From: JADKHC01 sp047600805
Lineage (GTDB): Bacteria; Verrucomicrobiota; Verrucomicrobiia; Opitutales; Opitutaceae
Assembly (NCBI GenBank): GCA_047600805.1
Contig: JASGKG010000001.1
Coordinates: 3,162,001 to 3,226,000 of the forward strand
DNA length: 64,000 nt
Reading direction: 5' to 3'
Below, piece by piece: positions 56,401 to 64,000 of the stretch. Within the stretch, counting starts at the first letter, position 1, and the number at the start of each line of letters is the position of its first letter. The translations under genes were made by a program, and so were the position numbers. Under the pieces are notes generated by a model. The model worked only from the letters and a program-made list of their open reading frames with translations. It had not been told where the DNA came from and searched no databases.

Positions 56401-57311
56401 ACATGCAATCGTGGGCCCAAACCAACTCGATATCACCAGGCCCGGTACCTGCGGACGTGATCGCTGCAGCCCAACAGTACGCGGTTAACACGTACCTGGC
56501 CCCACTCGGGATCGATCAAGCTTATATCGATCGAATTCGGGCCCTCGGAGCCAGCGCGTTCACCGACGTGAATACGGTGACCTCCAAAGGCGTGGAAGTT
56601 GAACTCACGTTTAACCCCAACCGCTATTGGACACTCAAGATCGCCGGCGCCCAGCAAAAAGCCATCGATTCAGAACTCGGTCACGCAGTGACAGATTACA
56701 TCAACAACCATCTCGTACCGGCCGAATCCATTGTTATTCCCACCAACGCCGCAACCATTGCAAATGGGACAGCAGGCAAGCTTTGGTGGCAAACCGGAGC
56801 AACCGGAACGGCGTCCGGCACAAGTACTCCGACCGGATTCTACATCGCCAACGTAAAATCTGTCATCGGCCTGGCCACTGCCAACGCCGGCAAACCACGT
56901 CCGCAAACCCGCGAGTATCAGGTCAACATGACCACCAACTACCAACTCGCCGGGGCCTTCGACAACCGGTTCCTCAAACGCACGTCCGTCGGCGGCTCTT
57001 TGCGCTGGGCCAGCCGCTCCGCCGTCGGCTATTACGGAGCGGCACCAGACCCGCTCTACAATTATGCCGTGGTAGACTACGACGCCAACCGGCCGATATA
57101 CGACAAAGCGCGCACGTATGTAGATTTAAAGCTGGCCCACGATCTGCCGCTCTGGAACGACAAAGTGCGATGCAAAATCCAGCTCAACGTAAACAACATC
57201 TTTGAGAACGGACATCTCCAGCCGATCGCATACAATCCCGATGGACGCGCTTGGGGCTATCGCATCGTTGATCCTCGCCAGTTTATTTTGACGGTCTCCT
57301 TCGATCTATAA
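53493..57311 (+). CDS. TonB-dependent receptor with STN domain
   Basis: A 1272-residue outer-membrane receptor, long for the family. Signal peptide 1-32; STN domain about 35-110 (FNVPAGDAAATLKAFADQSG), the signalling module that contacts FecR; linker rich in Pro; plug about 150-290 (VLSPFEIRDTNEGYYASSSL, SIEISRGPNANIFGLGNASG); then the 22-strand barrel, ending QFILTVSFDL. The plug sequence style is typical of Verrucomicrobiota receptors. The ligand is unknown; the FecR/sigma pair suggests a scarce nutrient such as a ferric chelate or glycan. It has a terminator directly after the stop. Confidence 0.93.
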   Translation: MSSVASNRSCVGVLRLFLSSALLISATLSSFAQNNTKKNFNVPAGDAAATLKAFADQSGEQIIFPAEQVRGTQTKAVQGELTPRDALNAMVADTNLVIVQDNETGALVVKKKAQPDTNPTPPPRPKAAIPTAPVDSAKIDSGNEIFVLSPFEIRDTNEGYYASSSLSGTRINSNLEDLASSISVITRQQITDTASLDINDIFKYEANTEGMSQYTEYTIDRSFYKETTTLAPQSANRIRGISSANRTVNNFAVSSVIPLDAYNTESIEISRGPNANIFGLGNASGTVNVNTSRAGLTRDQTQIVGRTDNNGQRRGSISLNRVLWKNRAAVLVQGLYDDKGFERQPAYETIKRVTVAATVKPFQSTTLRGSFETYRNSFSRANTTLPRDAYTEWNDTGRPVWNPVTSTWRYLDNSASGTVATANESRLPAPGLATGGFPLGLFPQGSGFWQSPSVYIEPDGTVSFYSTNGVSNSATSPTVATPANRYVETGSMYRRTTDITTIPTPNQPLSLPLYQALSITSKSIYDRDKINFLAPNYGKDNADIAQVELEQWFLRKEQHQVGLQVGLYKERINTYSHSVFADSDSAAPFLAVDVNEFLIDGSPNPYFLRPYLGGSAPTIKYGKEDNTDARATLVYLMDLTKNQGWSKWLGKHNFVAYGERRDMRSTYATARDINITDYTWSSTNEKNSLPVRGNIYRQFPRYYLGDAVTNPGPIVDYAPATHYNLGNTPLTWFQAATRARVNENAQIMEVIQSATPGVKDREIRTQGITWQGFFWNDRIVTTWGWRYDRNRERSTRNLNSNPYGPSQLTSTVNPATRLNDFSLLEYFPFPWEQKVGKSRNEGIVFKATKWLNLNYSQSNSFKPELLAYDINTNVLPNPTGKSKDYGFTLKLFDDKLIARVTRYETVEKNSRNGSITSAAVTRTLRLLFDPSSSNALTSQTATVGAANYNVTFGSNGQDGFDLEQLAAQWYMQSWAQTNSISPGPVPADVIAAAQQYAVNTYLAPLGIDQAYIDRIRALGASAFTDVNTVTSKGVEVELTFNPNRYWTLKIAGAQQKAIDSELGHAVTDYINNHLVPAESIVIPTNAATIANGTAGKLWWQTGATGTASGTSTPTGFYIANVKSVIGLATANAGKPRPQTREYQVNMTTNYQLAGAFDNRFLKRTSVGGSLRWASRSAVGYYGAAPDPLYNYAVVDYDANRPIYDKARTYVDLKLAHDLPLWNDKVRCKIQLNVNNIFENGHLQPIAYNPDGRAWGYRIVDPRQFILTVSFDL

Positions 57312-57331
57312 CCTATCGTAAGGTACAATTC

Positions 57332-57369
57332 TCTTCCACCGAAGGCGTTTCGGCTCATTCGGTGGAAGA
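57332..57369. terminator. bidirectional terminator
   Basis: A 12-bp perfect stem, TCTTCCACCGAA and TTCGGTGGAAGA, with a 14-base loop. It lies 20 bases after the TonB receptor stop and its right arm overlaps the 3' end of the converging gene, so it can serve both. Confidence 0.8.
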
Positions 57370-57708
57370 AGCGGCCTCATCCGGCTCCGCAAAGCGGTCA
57401 GCTTGCGATTCGAGGTATCGGAGAAGGGCGTCAATTCCGCGCTCGGCGGTCTTGTCGAGGGGACGAATTTTCACAGCGCAGAGAATACAAGCATCCAGTT
57501 CCTCGCGGTTCAGGCGCACCGTGAGTTTTCCTTCGCGAACAGCAGCACGGTGAAGGAGGTGGCCGAGGTTTTGTGGCAGATCCGGGCCATGCATAAGCCA
57601 ATCGCGCTGCTCAGGATTTAGCCGAAGGGAAATATGTTCGCTGGGCGCGAGGCGACGTCTCAATCGAGGATGTGGCATACGCCGAATGAGTTCGTGATTT
57701 CGCGCCAA
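57355..57708 (-). CDS. small hypothetical protein
   Basis: A 117-residue basic protein without recognisable motif. Two start codons are possible: 57708, and the ATG at 57678 giving MPHPRLRRRLAPSEH. Residues 25-100 look helical (SLRLNPEQRDWLMHG, HRAAVREGKLTVRLNREEL) and could be a small DNA- or RNA-associated protein, but this is a guess. Its last codons form one arm of the terminator. It is divergent from the next gene. Confidence 0.55.
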   Translation of the reverse strand: MARNHELIRRMPHPRLRRRLAPSEHISLRLNPEQRDWLMHGPDLPQNLGHLLHRAAVREGKLTVRLNREELDACILCAVKIRPLDKTAERGIDALLRYLESQADRFAEPDEAASSTE

Positions 57709-57800
57709 AGTTCCGCAAAGAAAACTATCTTTCTAATAGGATGCGGCGGTTCACTCAGGAAACTTGCCACCCGGAGGCAGCACGCGTGAGAACTCATCGC

Positions 57801-58529
57801 ATGAATCGAGGTGAAACCGCCGCCCACCAGCAGCTCAAGCGAATGGCGTTCGTTTGGGCGCAGCAAAACGGTTTTCCCATCGCCGCTTGTGAGGTGCGAA
57901 TTCCTTCCAGCGGTTACCGCGCCGATGTCGCGGGCTGTTCGCTCTCGCGCAAAGACGCGCCTCGGGCCGTCGCGCTTTTCGAATGCAAACAGTGCCGCGC
58001 CGATTTCCTCCGCGACGAAGCCGATGAAACCACAACGCGCACGCAGGCCACTGCTCTCAACGAACGCATGAATGCCCTGCGCGCCTTGATCGCCGTGCAT
58101 CGACCCGATCTGCGGCTCGGCGTGTCATTGTTTCCTGAATACGACGACTATGATTTTCGCGGACTGAAGCATAGCGGGCTTCACGCAGTCGAGACGGAAC
58201 TCGAAACGTTGCAACGAAAGCTCCTGCAATGCGTGAAATTTTCACGCCTGAAGCGCTACCACGCGGCGGACCATCTCTATTTAGTCACAGAAGCAGGAAT
58301 CCTCAGCGAAAACGAAGTCCCGCTCGGCTGGGGTTGGCTCGTGCGCGAGGGCGAAACACTCGTTTGCCGAACCAAACCACTCAGGCTCTCTCCCACCCCG
58401 CAACAAATCGAACGCTGGCTCGAAGCCATCGCTGCGGCCGGCGCACGAGCGACTGCAAAGCTAATCGGGATAAACCACGCGCCACCGCCAGAATCTGCGC
58501 TAGATACGAGAGTACCCTCATCCCCGTAA
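57801..58529 (+). CDS. restriction-endonuclease-like (PD-(D/E)XK, MmcB-type) protein
   Basis: A 242-residue protein. Near the N-terminus it has the nuclease-fold pattern: EVRIPSSGYRADVAG supplies the Asp, and ALFECKQCRADFL the E-x-K pair. This resembles MmcB/CoiA-type DNA repair or competence proteins. The rest (about 95-242) is unfamiliar. The ATG at 57801 (MNRGETAAHQQLKRMAF) is chosen over 57741. The actual nuclease role is unproven. Confidence 0.6.
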   Translation: MNRGETAAHQQLKRMAFVWAQQNGFPIAACEVRIPSSGYRADVAGCSLSRKDAPRAVALFECKQCRADFLRDEADETTTRTQATALNERMNALRALIAVHRPDLRLGVSLFPEYDDYDFRGLKHSGLHAVETELETLQRKLLQCVKFSRLKRYHAADHLYLVTEAGILSENEVPLGWGWLVREGETLVCRTKPLRLSPTPQQIERWLEAIAAAGARATAKLIGINHAPPPESALDTRVPSSP

Positions 58530-58608
58530 CACCGCATCGCTCGTCTTCGGGCCCGCTCGGCCCGCTTGCGACATCAACTGTTCCAGGCATGTTGCTGATC
58601 AAACGCCG

Positions 58609-59271
58609 ATGCCGATCCACGAAAACCAACCACGGCTTGAAGCCGGAGCCGCACTAAAAACTGCGGATGCTGCGATGATTCTTCTGCACGGACGCGGAGC
58701 GACTGCAGACGATGCGATCCGCCTCGGGGAACTGCTCAGCGGCAGAGCGACGAACGTGGCTTTGATCGCGCCGCAAGCAGCTGGTAACGCTTGGTACCCG
58801 CAGCGTTTTATCGCACCCCTTTCGTCGAACGAACCTCACCTCAGCTCGGCGCTCAACGTTGTCGCCAGGATCATCGACGACTGCGTCGCAAACGGGTTCA
58901 TTCGGGAAAAATTAATCCTCGCTGGGTTTTCACAAGGCGCGTGCCTGGCGCTTGAATTTGTTGCGCGGAATCCGCGACGTTATGGCGCCGTGATCGCGTT
59001 GAGCGGCGGCTTGATCGGACCGCCCGGCATGCCCCGCACAATCACCGCCGCGCTTGAGCAAACACCGATATTCATTGGTTGTGGCGATGCCGATTCGCAC
59101 ATTCCGCTTGGAAGCGTGCAAGAGAGCGCAGCTGTCCTGCGAAAAACGAACGCCGCGGTAACCGAACGGATTTATCCGGGAATGCCACACACGGTGAACG
59201 CCGACGAAGTAAGTTTCGCCTCCGAGCTGATCGCGCGGGTGGCAGGCGGCTTCGACAAGACGCGAACGTAA
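58609..59271 (+). CDS. phospholipase/carboxylesterase family hydrolase
   Basis: A 220-residue alpha/beta hydrolase. The oxyanion strand is MILLHGRGATADD, the nucleophile elbow AGFSQGACLALEF, the acid Asp in GCGDADSHIP and the His in YPGMPHTVN. This is the small esterase class (YpfH/LYPLA-like). The stop is 3 bases from the converging nifA stop. No functional link to nifA is apparent. Confidence 0.88.
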   Translation: MPIHENQPRLEAGAALKTADAAMILLHGRGATADDAIRLGELLSGRATNVALIAPQAAGNAWYPQRFIAPLSSNEPHLSSALNVVARIIDDCVANGFIREKLILAGFSQGACLALEFVARNPRRYGAVIALSGGLIGPPGMPRTITAALEQTPIFIGCGDADSHIPLGSVQESAAVLRKTNAAVTERIYPGMPHTVNADEVSFASELIARVAGGFDKTRT

Positions 59272-59274
59272 TTT

Positions 59275-60846
59275 TTATCCACCAGCTTGGCTCTCGCTGT
59301 TGGTTTCGAAGCGGAAGCGCTCAGGAGCGATGCCGTACTTTTTCACACGGAGCCCCATGATGCGCTCCGTGAGCCCGAGCTGACGCGCCGCTTTTGCCAT
59401 GAAACCACGGTTCACTTTGAGCGCTTCGACGATCATCTCGCGCTCAACCGCATCGAGCGCGTCCTGCAGTGTGCCTTTCGGAACCGTGTCGGAGGCTTCG
59501 GCCGTCTGCAGCGTCGGCGGAAGATGATAAGCGTGAATCACACCGTCCTGACTGAGCAGCACCGCGCGCTCGATGATGTTTTCGAGTTCACGCACATTGC
59601 CCGGCCAGTGGTAGGCCATCAGCATGTCGATCGCGGGCGTCGAAAGCCGCACGACTTTTTTTCCGTTCTGCACGGAATATTTTTCAAGGAAGTAGTCAGC
59701 CAGCTCAAGGATGTCGCTCTTTCGTTCCCGCAACGGTGGAATATAGACGGGGAAAACATTGATCCGGTAGTACAGGTCGAGGCGAAACTTCCCTTCCTCA
59801 ATCATCTTTTCCAGATTCCGATTGGTTGCGGTAACAATGCGCACGTCGACTTTGATCGTTTGCGTGCCGCCGACGCGTTCGAACGTGCCTTCCTGCAAGA
59901 CGCGCAGGAGCTTGGCCTGCGTCGCGAGCGAGATCTCGCCGATCTCGTCGAGAAAAAGCGTGCCGCCGTGGGCCAGCTCGAAACGCCCCTTGCGCAACGC
60001 CAGTGCCCCGGTAAACGCGCCTTTCTCATGCCCAAACAATTCGCTCTCGATGATGCTCTCAGGCATCGCCGCGCAGTTGATGCGCACGAAGGCTTTGTTT
60101 TTGCGCGCACCGCCCATCCAGATCGCCTGCGCAATGCGTTCCTTGCCCACACCCGTTTCGCCGCGAATGAGCACGGTGGTTTTACTGTCGGCCACCTGAT
60201 CGATGTGAAAATAAACCATGCGCATCGCCGACGAACGGCCGATCATTCCGTCAGGGACAAAACTTTTCTTTATCTGCTCCTGCAATCGCTCGTTTTCCTT
60301 CTGCAACGAGTCGATTCGTTCTTTCGCGAGCTGGCGAAAACGCACCGCGAGGCCCACCTGGCCGGCGATCAACGCCAAAAACCGCAGGTCCGCCTCGAGC
60401 ACTTCCCGCTCCGCCGCGAGGCACACGAAGCTTAACGTGCCAAGAACCTCCTGCCCGTGCCGTATCGGAACAGCGATCCATGCCTTGTCGTGGTTTTCGA
60501 CGCGACACTGCAGCTTGTCCAAAGCGCTGAGCGGTGTCTCGATTTTTTCAATACGCTCGAAAAGAAGGGGCTCACCGCTATCGATTACGCAGCCGAGCAG
60601 ACCCTCGCCTTTTTTCGCAACCACACGCATTGCCGCCGGTTTGCCGCCACCGATGTGTTCGTCCGCCACAAGCGTCTCATGCTCGCGGTCAAAAATTGCC
60701 AAAAGGCCTTCGCGCAAACTCGTCGCTAGCGACAACTGCGAAAACAGCGCGGTCATGGCTGCGGTAAAATCACCACCCAGCGCCAACATCGTGGACACCG
60801 CGTGCAGCGAATCGATCTCGCGAATCACGCGGCAGCGCACCGCCAC
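59275..60846 (-). CDS. nifA: sigma-54-dependent activator NifA
   Basis: An enhancer-binding protein of about 523 residues. N-terminal GAF domain (about 30-180), then a AAA+ sigma-54 domain with RGETGVGKE, GAFTGA and LFLDEIGE, and a C-terminal Fis-type helix-turn-helix (AKAARQLGLTERIMGLRVKKYG) whose sequence fits NifA. There is no Cys-rich interdomain linker, so it should not be oxygen-sensitive in the rhizobial way; no nifL is seen. The frame opens back to 60918, but a sigma-54 promoter predicts transcription starting near 60904, so a GTG at 60846 or 60840 is the likely start. It is 33 kb from nifH. Confidence 0.85.
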   Translation of the reverse strand: MAVRCRVIREIDSLHAVSTMLALGGDFTAAMTALFSQLSLATSLREGLLAIFDREHETLVADEHIGGGKPAAMRVVAKKGEGLLGCVIDSGEPLLFERIEKIETPLSALDKLQCRVENHDKAWIAVPIRHGQEVLGTLSFVCLAAEREVLEADLRFLALIAGQVGLAVRFRQLAKERIDSLQKENERLQEQIKKSFVPDGMIGRSSAMRMVYFHIDQVADSKTTVLIRGETGVGKERIAQAIWMGGARKNKAFVRINCAAMPESIIESELFGHEKGAFTGALALRKGRFELAHGGTLFLDEIGEISLATQAKLLRVLQEGTFERVGGTQTIKVDVRIVTATNRNLEKMIEEGKFRLDLYYRINVFPVYIPPLRERKSDILELADYFLEKYSVQNGKKVVRLSTPAIDMLMAYHWPGNVRELENIIERAVLLSQDGVIHAYHLPPTLQTAEASDTVPKGTLQDALDAVEREMIVEALKVNRGFMAKAARQLGLTERIMGLRVKKYGIAPERFRFETNSESQAGG

Positions 60847-60884
60847 ACTCGTCCGCGCCTCTATATTCTGAGTTGGAGCTCTAC

Positions 60885-60904
60885 ATCGTTCACAATCGTT
60901 CACA
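60885..60904 (-). repeat. 10-bp direct repeat at the nifA transcription start
   Basis: TGTGAACGAT occurs twice in perfect tandem on the minus strand, covering the predicted nifA transcription start. It could be an operator for a repressor or an accident of duplication; only its position supports a role. Confidence 0.5.
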
Positions 60905-60913
60905 CCTCCTGAT

Positions 60914-60929
60914 AGCAATGCGAATGCCA
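60914..60929 (-). promoter_or_regulatory. sigma-54 promoter of nifA
   Basis: On the minus strand TGGCATTCGCATTGCT matches both promoter halves (TGGCA and TTGCT) at exact spacing, the best of the three such elements here. It implies that nifA is itself transcribed by sigma-54 RNA polymerase, allowing autoactivation or control by another activator. Confidence 0.75.
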
Positions 60930-61069
60930 GCTCAAACCCCGGCGAGCGGTCTACAACGGCAACTGTTAGTCACTATTAACCGTCCGGCTGAGAGCAAAAA
61001 CGGCTGAACACCAGCGGCATGAAAATCTTTCGTGCGTTTCAGCCTGCGGCCCGGCAAGCTATCGATTCC

Positions 61070-62344
61070 ATGTCAGACGTCCTCGCATCACTCGTCACCA
61101 AAATCGCTCAACGCGCCCGCCAGGCCTCGCTCGTTCTCGCGACCGTTCCGACGGCTAAGAAGAACGAGGCGCTGCTCGAATTGGCGGCATTGATCGATCG
61201 CTCTCACCCGGAGTTGCTGGCCGCAAATGCGAAAGACTTGGCCGACGCGGAGAAAAATGGTCTGACGAAAGCACAAATCGACCGACTCACGCTGGACGCC
61301 AAACGCCTCGCTCAACTTTCCGAAAGCGTTCGCCAAGTCGCCGCGTTACCTGACCCGGTCGGCACCGTTCTCGACGAAACAACCCGCCCGAACGGCCTGC
61401 GTATCCGCAAAGTTCGCGTGCCCATCGGCGTGATAGGAATCATTTACGAGGCCCGTCCCAATGTGACGATCGATTGCGCGATTCTCTGCCTCAAGAGCGG
61501 CAACGCCTCGATCCTCCGCGGCGGAAAAGAAATTTTTCACACCAACACTGCGCTCGCGGCGTTGCTCACCGCCGCGCTCGCGCACGCCGGTCTGCCCGCT
61601 GACGCCGTGCAACTGATTCCCACGACCGATCGCGCTGCGCTCAACACGCTGCTCAAGCTCGATCAATACATCCACTGCATCATTCCGCGCGGTGGAGAAA
61701 GTCTGATCCGCTTTGTGGCCGGCAACTCCACGATTCCCGTCATCAAGCATTATCAAGGCGTGTGCTTCGTCTACGTCGACGCCGCCGCAGATGTCGCGAT
61801 GGCTGAAAAAATACTCATCAACGCGAAGACCCAGCGCGTCTCAGTTTGCAACACGGCCGAACAACTCCTCGTACACAAATCTGTCGCCGAAAAAGCACTA
61901 CCCGTGCTCGCACGCGCGCTCGTCGCGAAAAACGTCCAGCTCCGCTGCGATCCTGCCAGCGCAGCGATCCTCGCCAACGCGAAGGTTGCCAGCACGCCGG
62001 CGACCGAAGCTGATTTCAAAGCCGAGTTTCTCGACTACATCATCGCCGTGCGCGTGGTCGAATCGCTCGATATCGCCATCGCCACGATCAATCGCGACAG
62101 TTCCGCGCACAGCGAAACCATCGTCACGGACGACGAAGCGGCCGCACGAAAGTTCCAAGCCGGCGTCGACAGCTCGGCGGTGTTTTGGAACGCCTCGACA
62201 CGTTTCAACGACGGCTTCGAATTTGGTTTCGGCGCCGAAATCGGCATCAGCACCGATCGACTCCACGCTCGGGGTCCGATGGGATTACCCGAACTTTGCA
62301 GTTACAAATACCTCGTCGACGGCAACGGCCAGATCCGCGGCTAA
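61070..62344 (+). CDS. proA: glutamate-5-semialdehyde dehydrogenase ProA
   Basis: A 424-residue enzyme that reduces gamma-glutamyl phosphate to glutamate-5-semialdehyde, the second step of proline synthesis. Family landmarks: VPIGVIGIIYEARPNVTID, LKSGNASILRGGKE, the Gly-rich IPRGGESLIRFV and the active-site Cys in VSVCNTAEQLLVH. The ATG at 61070 (MSDVLASLVTKIA) fits the family; a further ATG upstream at 61019 is less likely. proB is not adjacent. It is divergent from nifA. Confidence 0.95.
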   Translation: MSDVLASLVTKIAQRARQASLVLATVPTAKKNEALLELAALIDRSHPELLAANAKDLADAEKNGLTKAQIDRLTLDAKRLAQLSESVRQVAALPDPVGTVLDETTRPNGLRIRKVRVPIGVIGIIYEARPNVTIDCAILCLKSGNASILRGGKEIFHTNTALAALLTAALAHAGLPADAVQLIPTTDRAALNTLLKLDQYIHCIIPRGGESLIRFVAGNSTIPVIKHYQGVCFVYVDAAADVAMAEKILINAKTQRVSVCNTAEQLLVHKSVAEKALPVLARALVAKNVQLRCDPASAAILANAKVASTPATEADFKAEFLDYIIAVRVVESLDIAIATINRDSSAHSETIVTDDEAAARKFQAGVDSSAVFWNASTRFNDGFEFGFGAEIGISTDRLHARGPMGLPELCSYKYLVDGNGQIRG

Positions 62345-62416
62345 TGTTCCTGCCAGCCTGATAGTTGCGCCTGAAGATTTTTTAAACAACTGTTCGGAAA
62401 GGCTGTCCTTCGTACG

Positions 62417-63034
62417 ATGAAATGTTTCCGCCTTGGTGTCTCCACTCTCCTCGCGATTACCTCCATGACCGGGCTCTACGGTCAGCAGACGAAATCGTCG
62501 AATGTGGAGGTTTCTACGGGCACAGCAGGCGGAACACCGCCGCCCAAGAAACATGCCGTTTCCGGCGACGTTTCGAAATCGGTGACCTCGGGCTTCAAAT
62601 ACAATCCACCTCCCCCGGAAAAACCCGAGGAGGAACTCGTCGACATGCGAGAGATCGACAAGCCGCGGAACCAGATCATCCGGTTGCCCAAATACGTCGT
62701 GGAAGCTCAAAAGCCGCCCGTTTTCACCGATCGCAATCTTTACTCTAAGGAAATGCTGCGGCGCCTCGCTTATCGCCGCTACGTTACGGGCCTGAACCGC
62801 TCTTTAAACAGTTTCCGGCTCCCGCTCATCGGCGGCGGCGTCGACGCGTACGCCACCATGATGTACGAAGCCGAAGAGCGACAGGCCGCCATGGCCGACA
62901 TGAACGATAAGGTCTCGATGTATTTGATTTCTGGCGACAAAGCCGAGGCGCAAAAACAGAACAACGACAACCAAGACACGTTCATGCGCCGCTCGGAACA
63001 GGGACTTGGCACGCGCAGAAGCACCGGCCAATAA
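62417..63034 (+). CDS. exported protein of unknown function
   Basis: A 205-residue protein with an N-terminal signal peptide (about 1-22, ending GLYGQ). The mature part is Pro-rich at first (PPPKKH, PPPPEKPEEE), then helical with an unusual basic stretch (KEMLRRLAYRRYVTGL) and a Gln/Asn-rich end. I recognise no family. It is likely periplasmic or envelope-associated. It converges on the TPR protein gene across 20 bases. Confidence 0.6.
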   Translation: MKCFRLGVSTLLAITSMTGLYGQQTKSSNVEVSTGTAGGTPPPKKHAVSGDVSKSVTSGFKYNPPPPEKPEEELVDMREIDKPRNQIIRLPKYVVEAQKPPVFTDRNLYSKEMLRRLAYRRYVTGLNRSLNSFRLPLIGGGVDAYATMMYEAEERQAAMADMNDKVSMYLISGDKAEAQKQNNDNQDTFMRRSEQGLGTRRSTGQ

Positions 63035-63054
63035 GACGGCCGTCAGCCGGTCGC

Positions 63055-64000
63055 TCAGTCGAAACCGCACCAATAAAGTCGAATGTAGCGTTCCAGCTTG
63101 TCGCTATGTTCAGCCCGATAGGCCGGGTAATCGGCGACGATTTCCTTATCTGCCCGCTCCAAGAGAATAAAAGCCTCCAGCAAATCGTCCTTCTGGAGTT
63201 GAACAAGACCGTCAACCACCGGCTTCCACTTCTCGATATCCTTTTTGCTGTCCTTATCGGCGTTTTCCGCAAGTTCCAGCATCGCCTTGATCGCGGCAAC
63301 TTCCTCCAACAACGAGCGCCGTTTAGTCTTCTCGGCTGGATAGTGCTGGACGAATTCGGCCTCGCGCCATCCCAATGCCGTTAAATTGTACACCATGATC
63401 AGCATTCCGTCGTCAGGGCTCAACGAGAGCTGAATATCTTTTCCTTGGATTTTCGAGCGCATCGCCGGAAACCGCGGAATGACACGTCCTTTCGCTTGGG
63501 CTCGCGCCTGAAGCTGCTCTGTGAAGTGCTGTCGCGTCGTCCTCTGATACGGATCACGAACCACCGCCTTGATCCACTCGTCGAACGCCTCCTTGCGATT
63601 ACCGAGCTTGTTCAGGGCATCGCCGAGGTAGCGGTGTGCCGTTTCACGATCAGGATCGATCTCGATGGCTTTTTTGAACCACTCAGACGCCTTCACCATG
63701 TCGCGCGCGGAAAAATATGCGTCCCCTGAATACAAAGCCGCCATGTAGTTCGTCGGTTCCATTTCGAACGCCTTCTGATAAAACTCACCCGCGCGTACGA
63801 AGTCGCCCTTCGTGAACGCCTCTTCGCCGGAACGCATCATTTCATCCACCTGTTCACGCTTGGAAAAAGCGCCCTTGGAATCACCTCTTTTACTCCCGTC
63901 GGGATTAACGGCCGCAATAATCAGCGGCGGCATGGGGTCTTTTGTTCCCAGCTTTTCCGCCTGCTCAGCAAGTTCACGCGCGCGTTTCCGCAACGCTTTC
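63055..64000 (-). CDS. TPR-repeat protein, cut by the window edge
   Basis: The C-terminal part (at least 312 residues) of a protein whose reading frame is open past base 64000, so the true start is outside. Residues from about 45-150 of the visible part form TPR repeats (EAFTKGDFVRAGEFYQKAFE, KASEWFKKAIEIDPD, HRYLGDALNKLG). The rest (about 160-312) is not a known domain. TPR proteins mediate protein contacts; the partner is unknown. Confidence 0.8.
   Translation of the reverse strand, partial: KALRKRARELAEQAEKLGTKDPMPPLIIAAVNPDGSKRGDSKGAFSKREQVDEMMRSGEEAFTKGDFVRAGEFYQKAFEMEPTNYMAALYSGDAYFSARDMVKASEWFKKAIEIDPDRETAHRYLGDALNKLGNRKEAFDEWIKAVVRDPYQRTTRQHFTEQLQARAQAKGRVIPRFPAMRSKIQGKDIQLSLSPDDGMLIMVYNLTALGWREAEFVQHYPAEKTKRRSLLEEVAAIKAMLELAENADKDSKKDIEKWKPVVDGLVQLQKDDLLEAFILLERADKEIVADYPAYRAEHSDKLERYIRLYWCGFD

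Overview
This 64 kb window looks like chromosomal DNA of a Verrucomicrobiota bacterium, probably near Opitutaceae. The evidence is a GC-rich genome, a PEP-CTERM exported protein, a very large TonB-dependent receptor with an N-terminal STN domain, a PadR/PspC pair, and a clostridial-type (Group II) molybdenum nitrogenase with a NifD insertion and a short NifK. The taxonomic call is an inference from family resemblance, not from a marker gene.

Layout. 1-15.2 kb is housekeeping and signalling: a PEP-CTERM protein, membrane proteins, SlyX, a response-regulator/hybrid-kinase locus, an XRE regulator, a DUF255 thioredoxin-fold protein, a PA0069-type radical SAM protein, an SRAP peptidase, an ACT protein, azoR with its Rrf2 regulator, and a DEAD-box helicase. 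15.2-28.6 kb is the nitrogen-fixation core. One long minus-strand operon reads nifH-nifD-nifK-GNAT-nifE-nifN-nifB(X)-[2Fe-2S] ferredoxin-2[4Fe-4S] ferredoxin-nifV-unknown. Divergent from nifH lie draG and draT, which reverse and make the ADP-ribosylation of NifH. 28.7-33 kb holds a Tat-exported metallo-hydrolase, a lipoprotein and padR-pspC. 33-35.7 kb is modABC, which supplies molybdate. 35.8-46.6 kb is mixed: rarD, an esterase, a cupin, a periplasmic-propeller hybrid kinase, a frame-broken locus carrying a 21-bp tandem array, a copper-binding four-helix protein and ClcA. 46.6-57.3 kb is cell-surface biology: a 1487-residue secreted propeller/beta-helix protein with 60 consecutive serines, then an ECF sigma/FecR/TonB-receptor unit. 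57.4-64 kb holds an endonuclease-like protein, an esterase, nifA, proA and a TPR protein cut by the window edge.

How it fits together. NifA with sigma-54 would drive nifH and draG. Matching -24/-12 elements (TGGCA, then GC 12 bases on) lie upstream of nifH, draG and nifA itself. ModABC imports Mo, NifV makes homocitrate, NifB/E/N build FeMo-co, the ferredoxins supply electrons, and DraT/DraG switch NifH off and on. No nifI (PII) genes lie between nifH and nifD; that gap instead holds a palindromic repeat present elsewhere in the window.

Most notable oddities: a hybrid histidine kinase that has lost both its HisKA and its Hpt phospho-histidine while keeping the ATPase and a full receiver; a GNAT acetyltransferase with a Cys/His-rich tail inside the nif operon; the nifH-nifD hairpin repeat; a 21-bp tandem array inside a decayed gene; and well-defined operator palindromes for the Rrf2 and PadR regulators.
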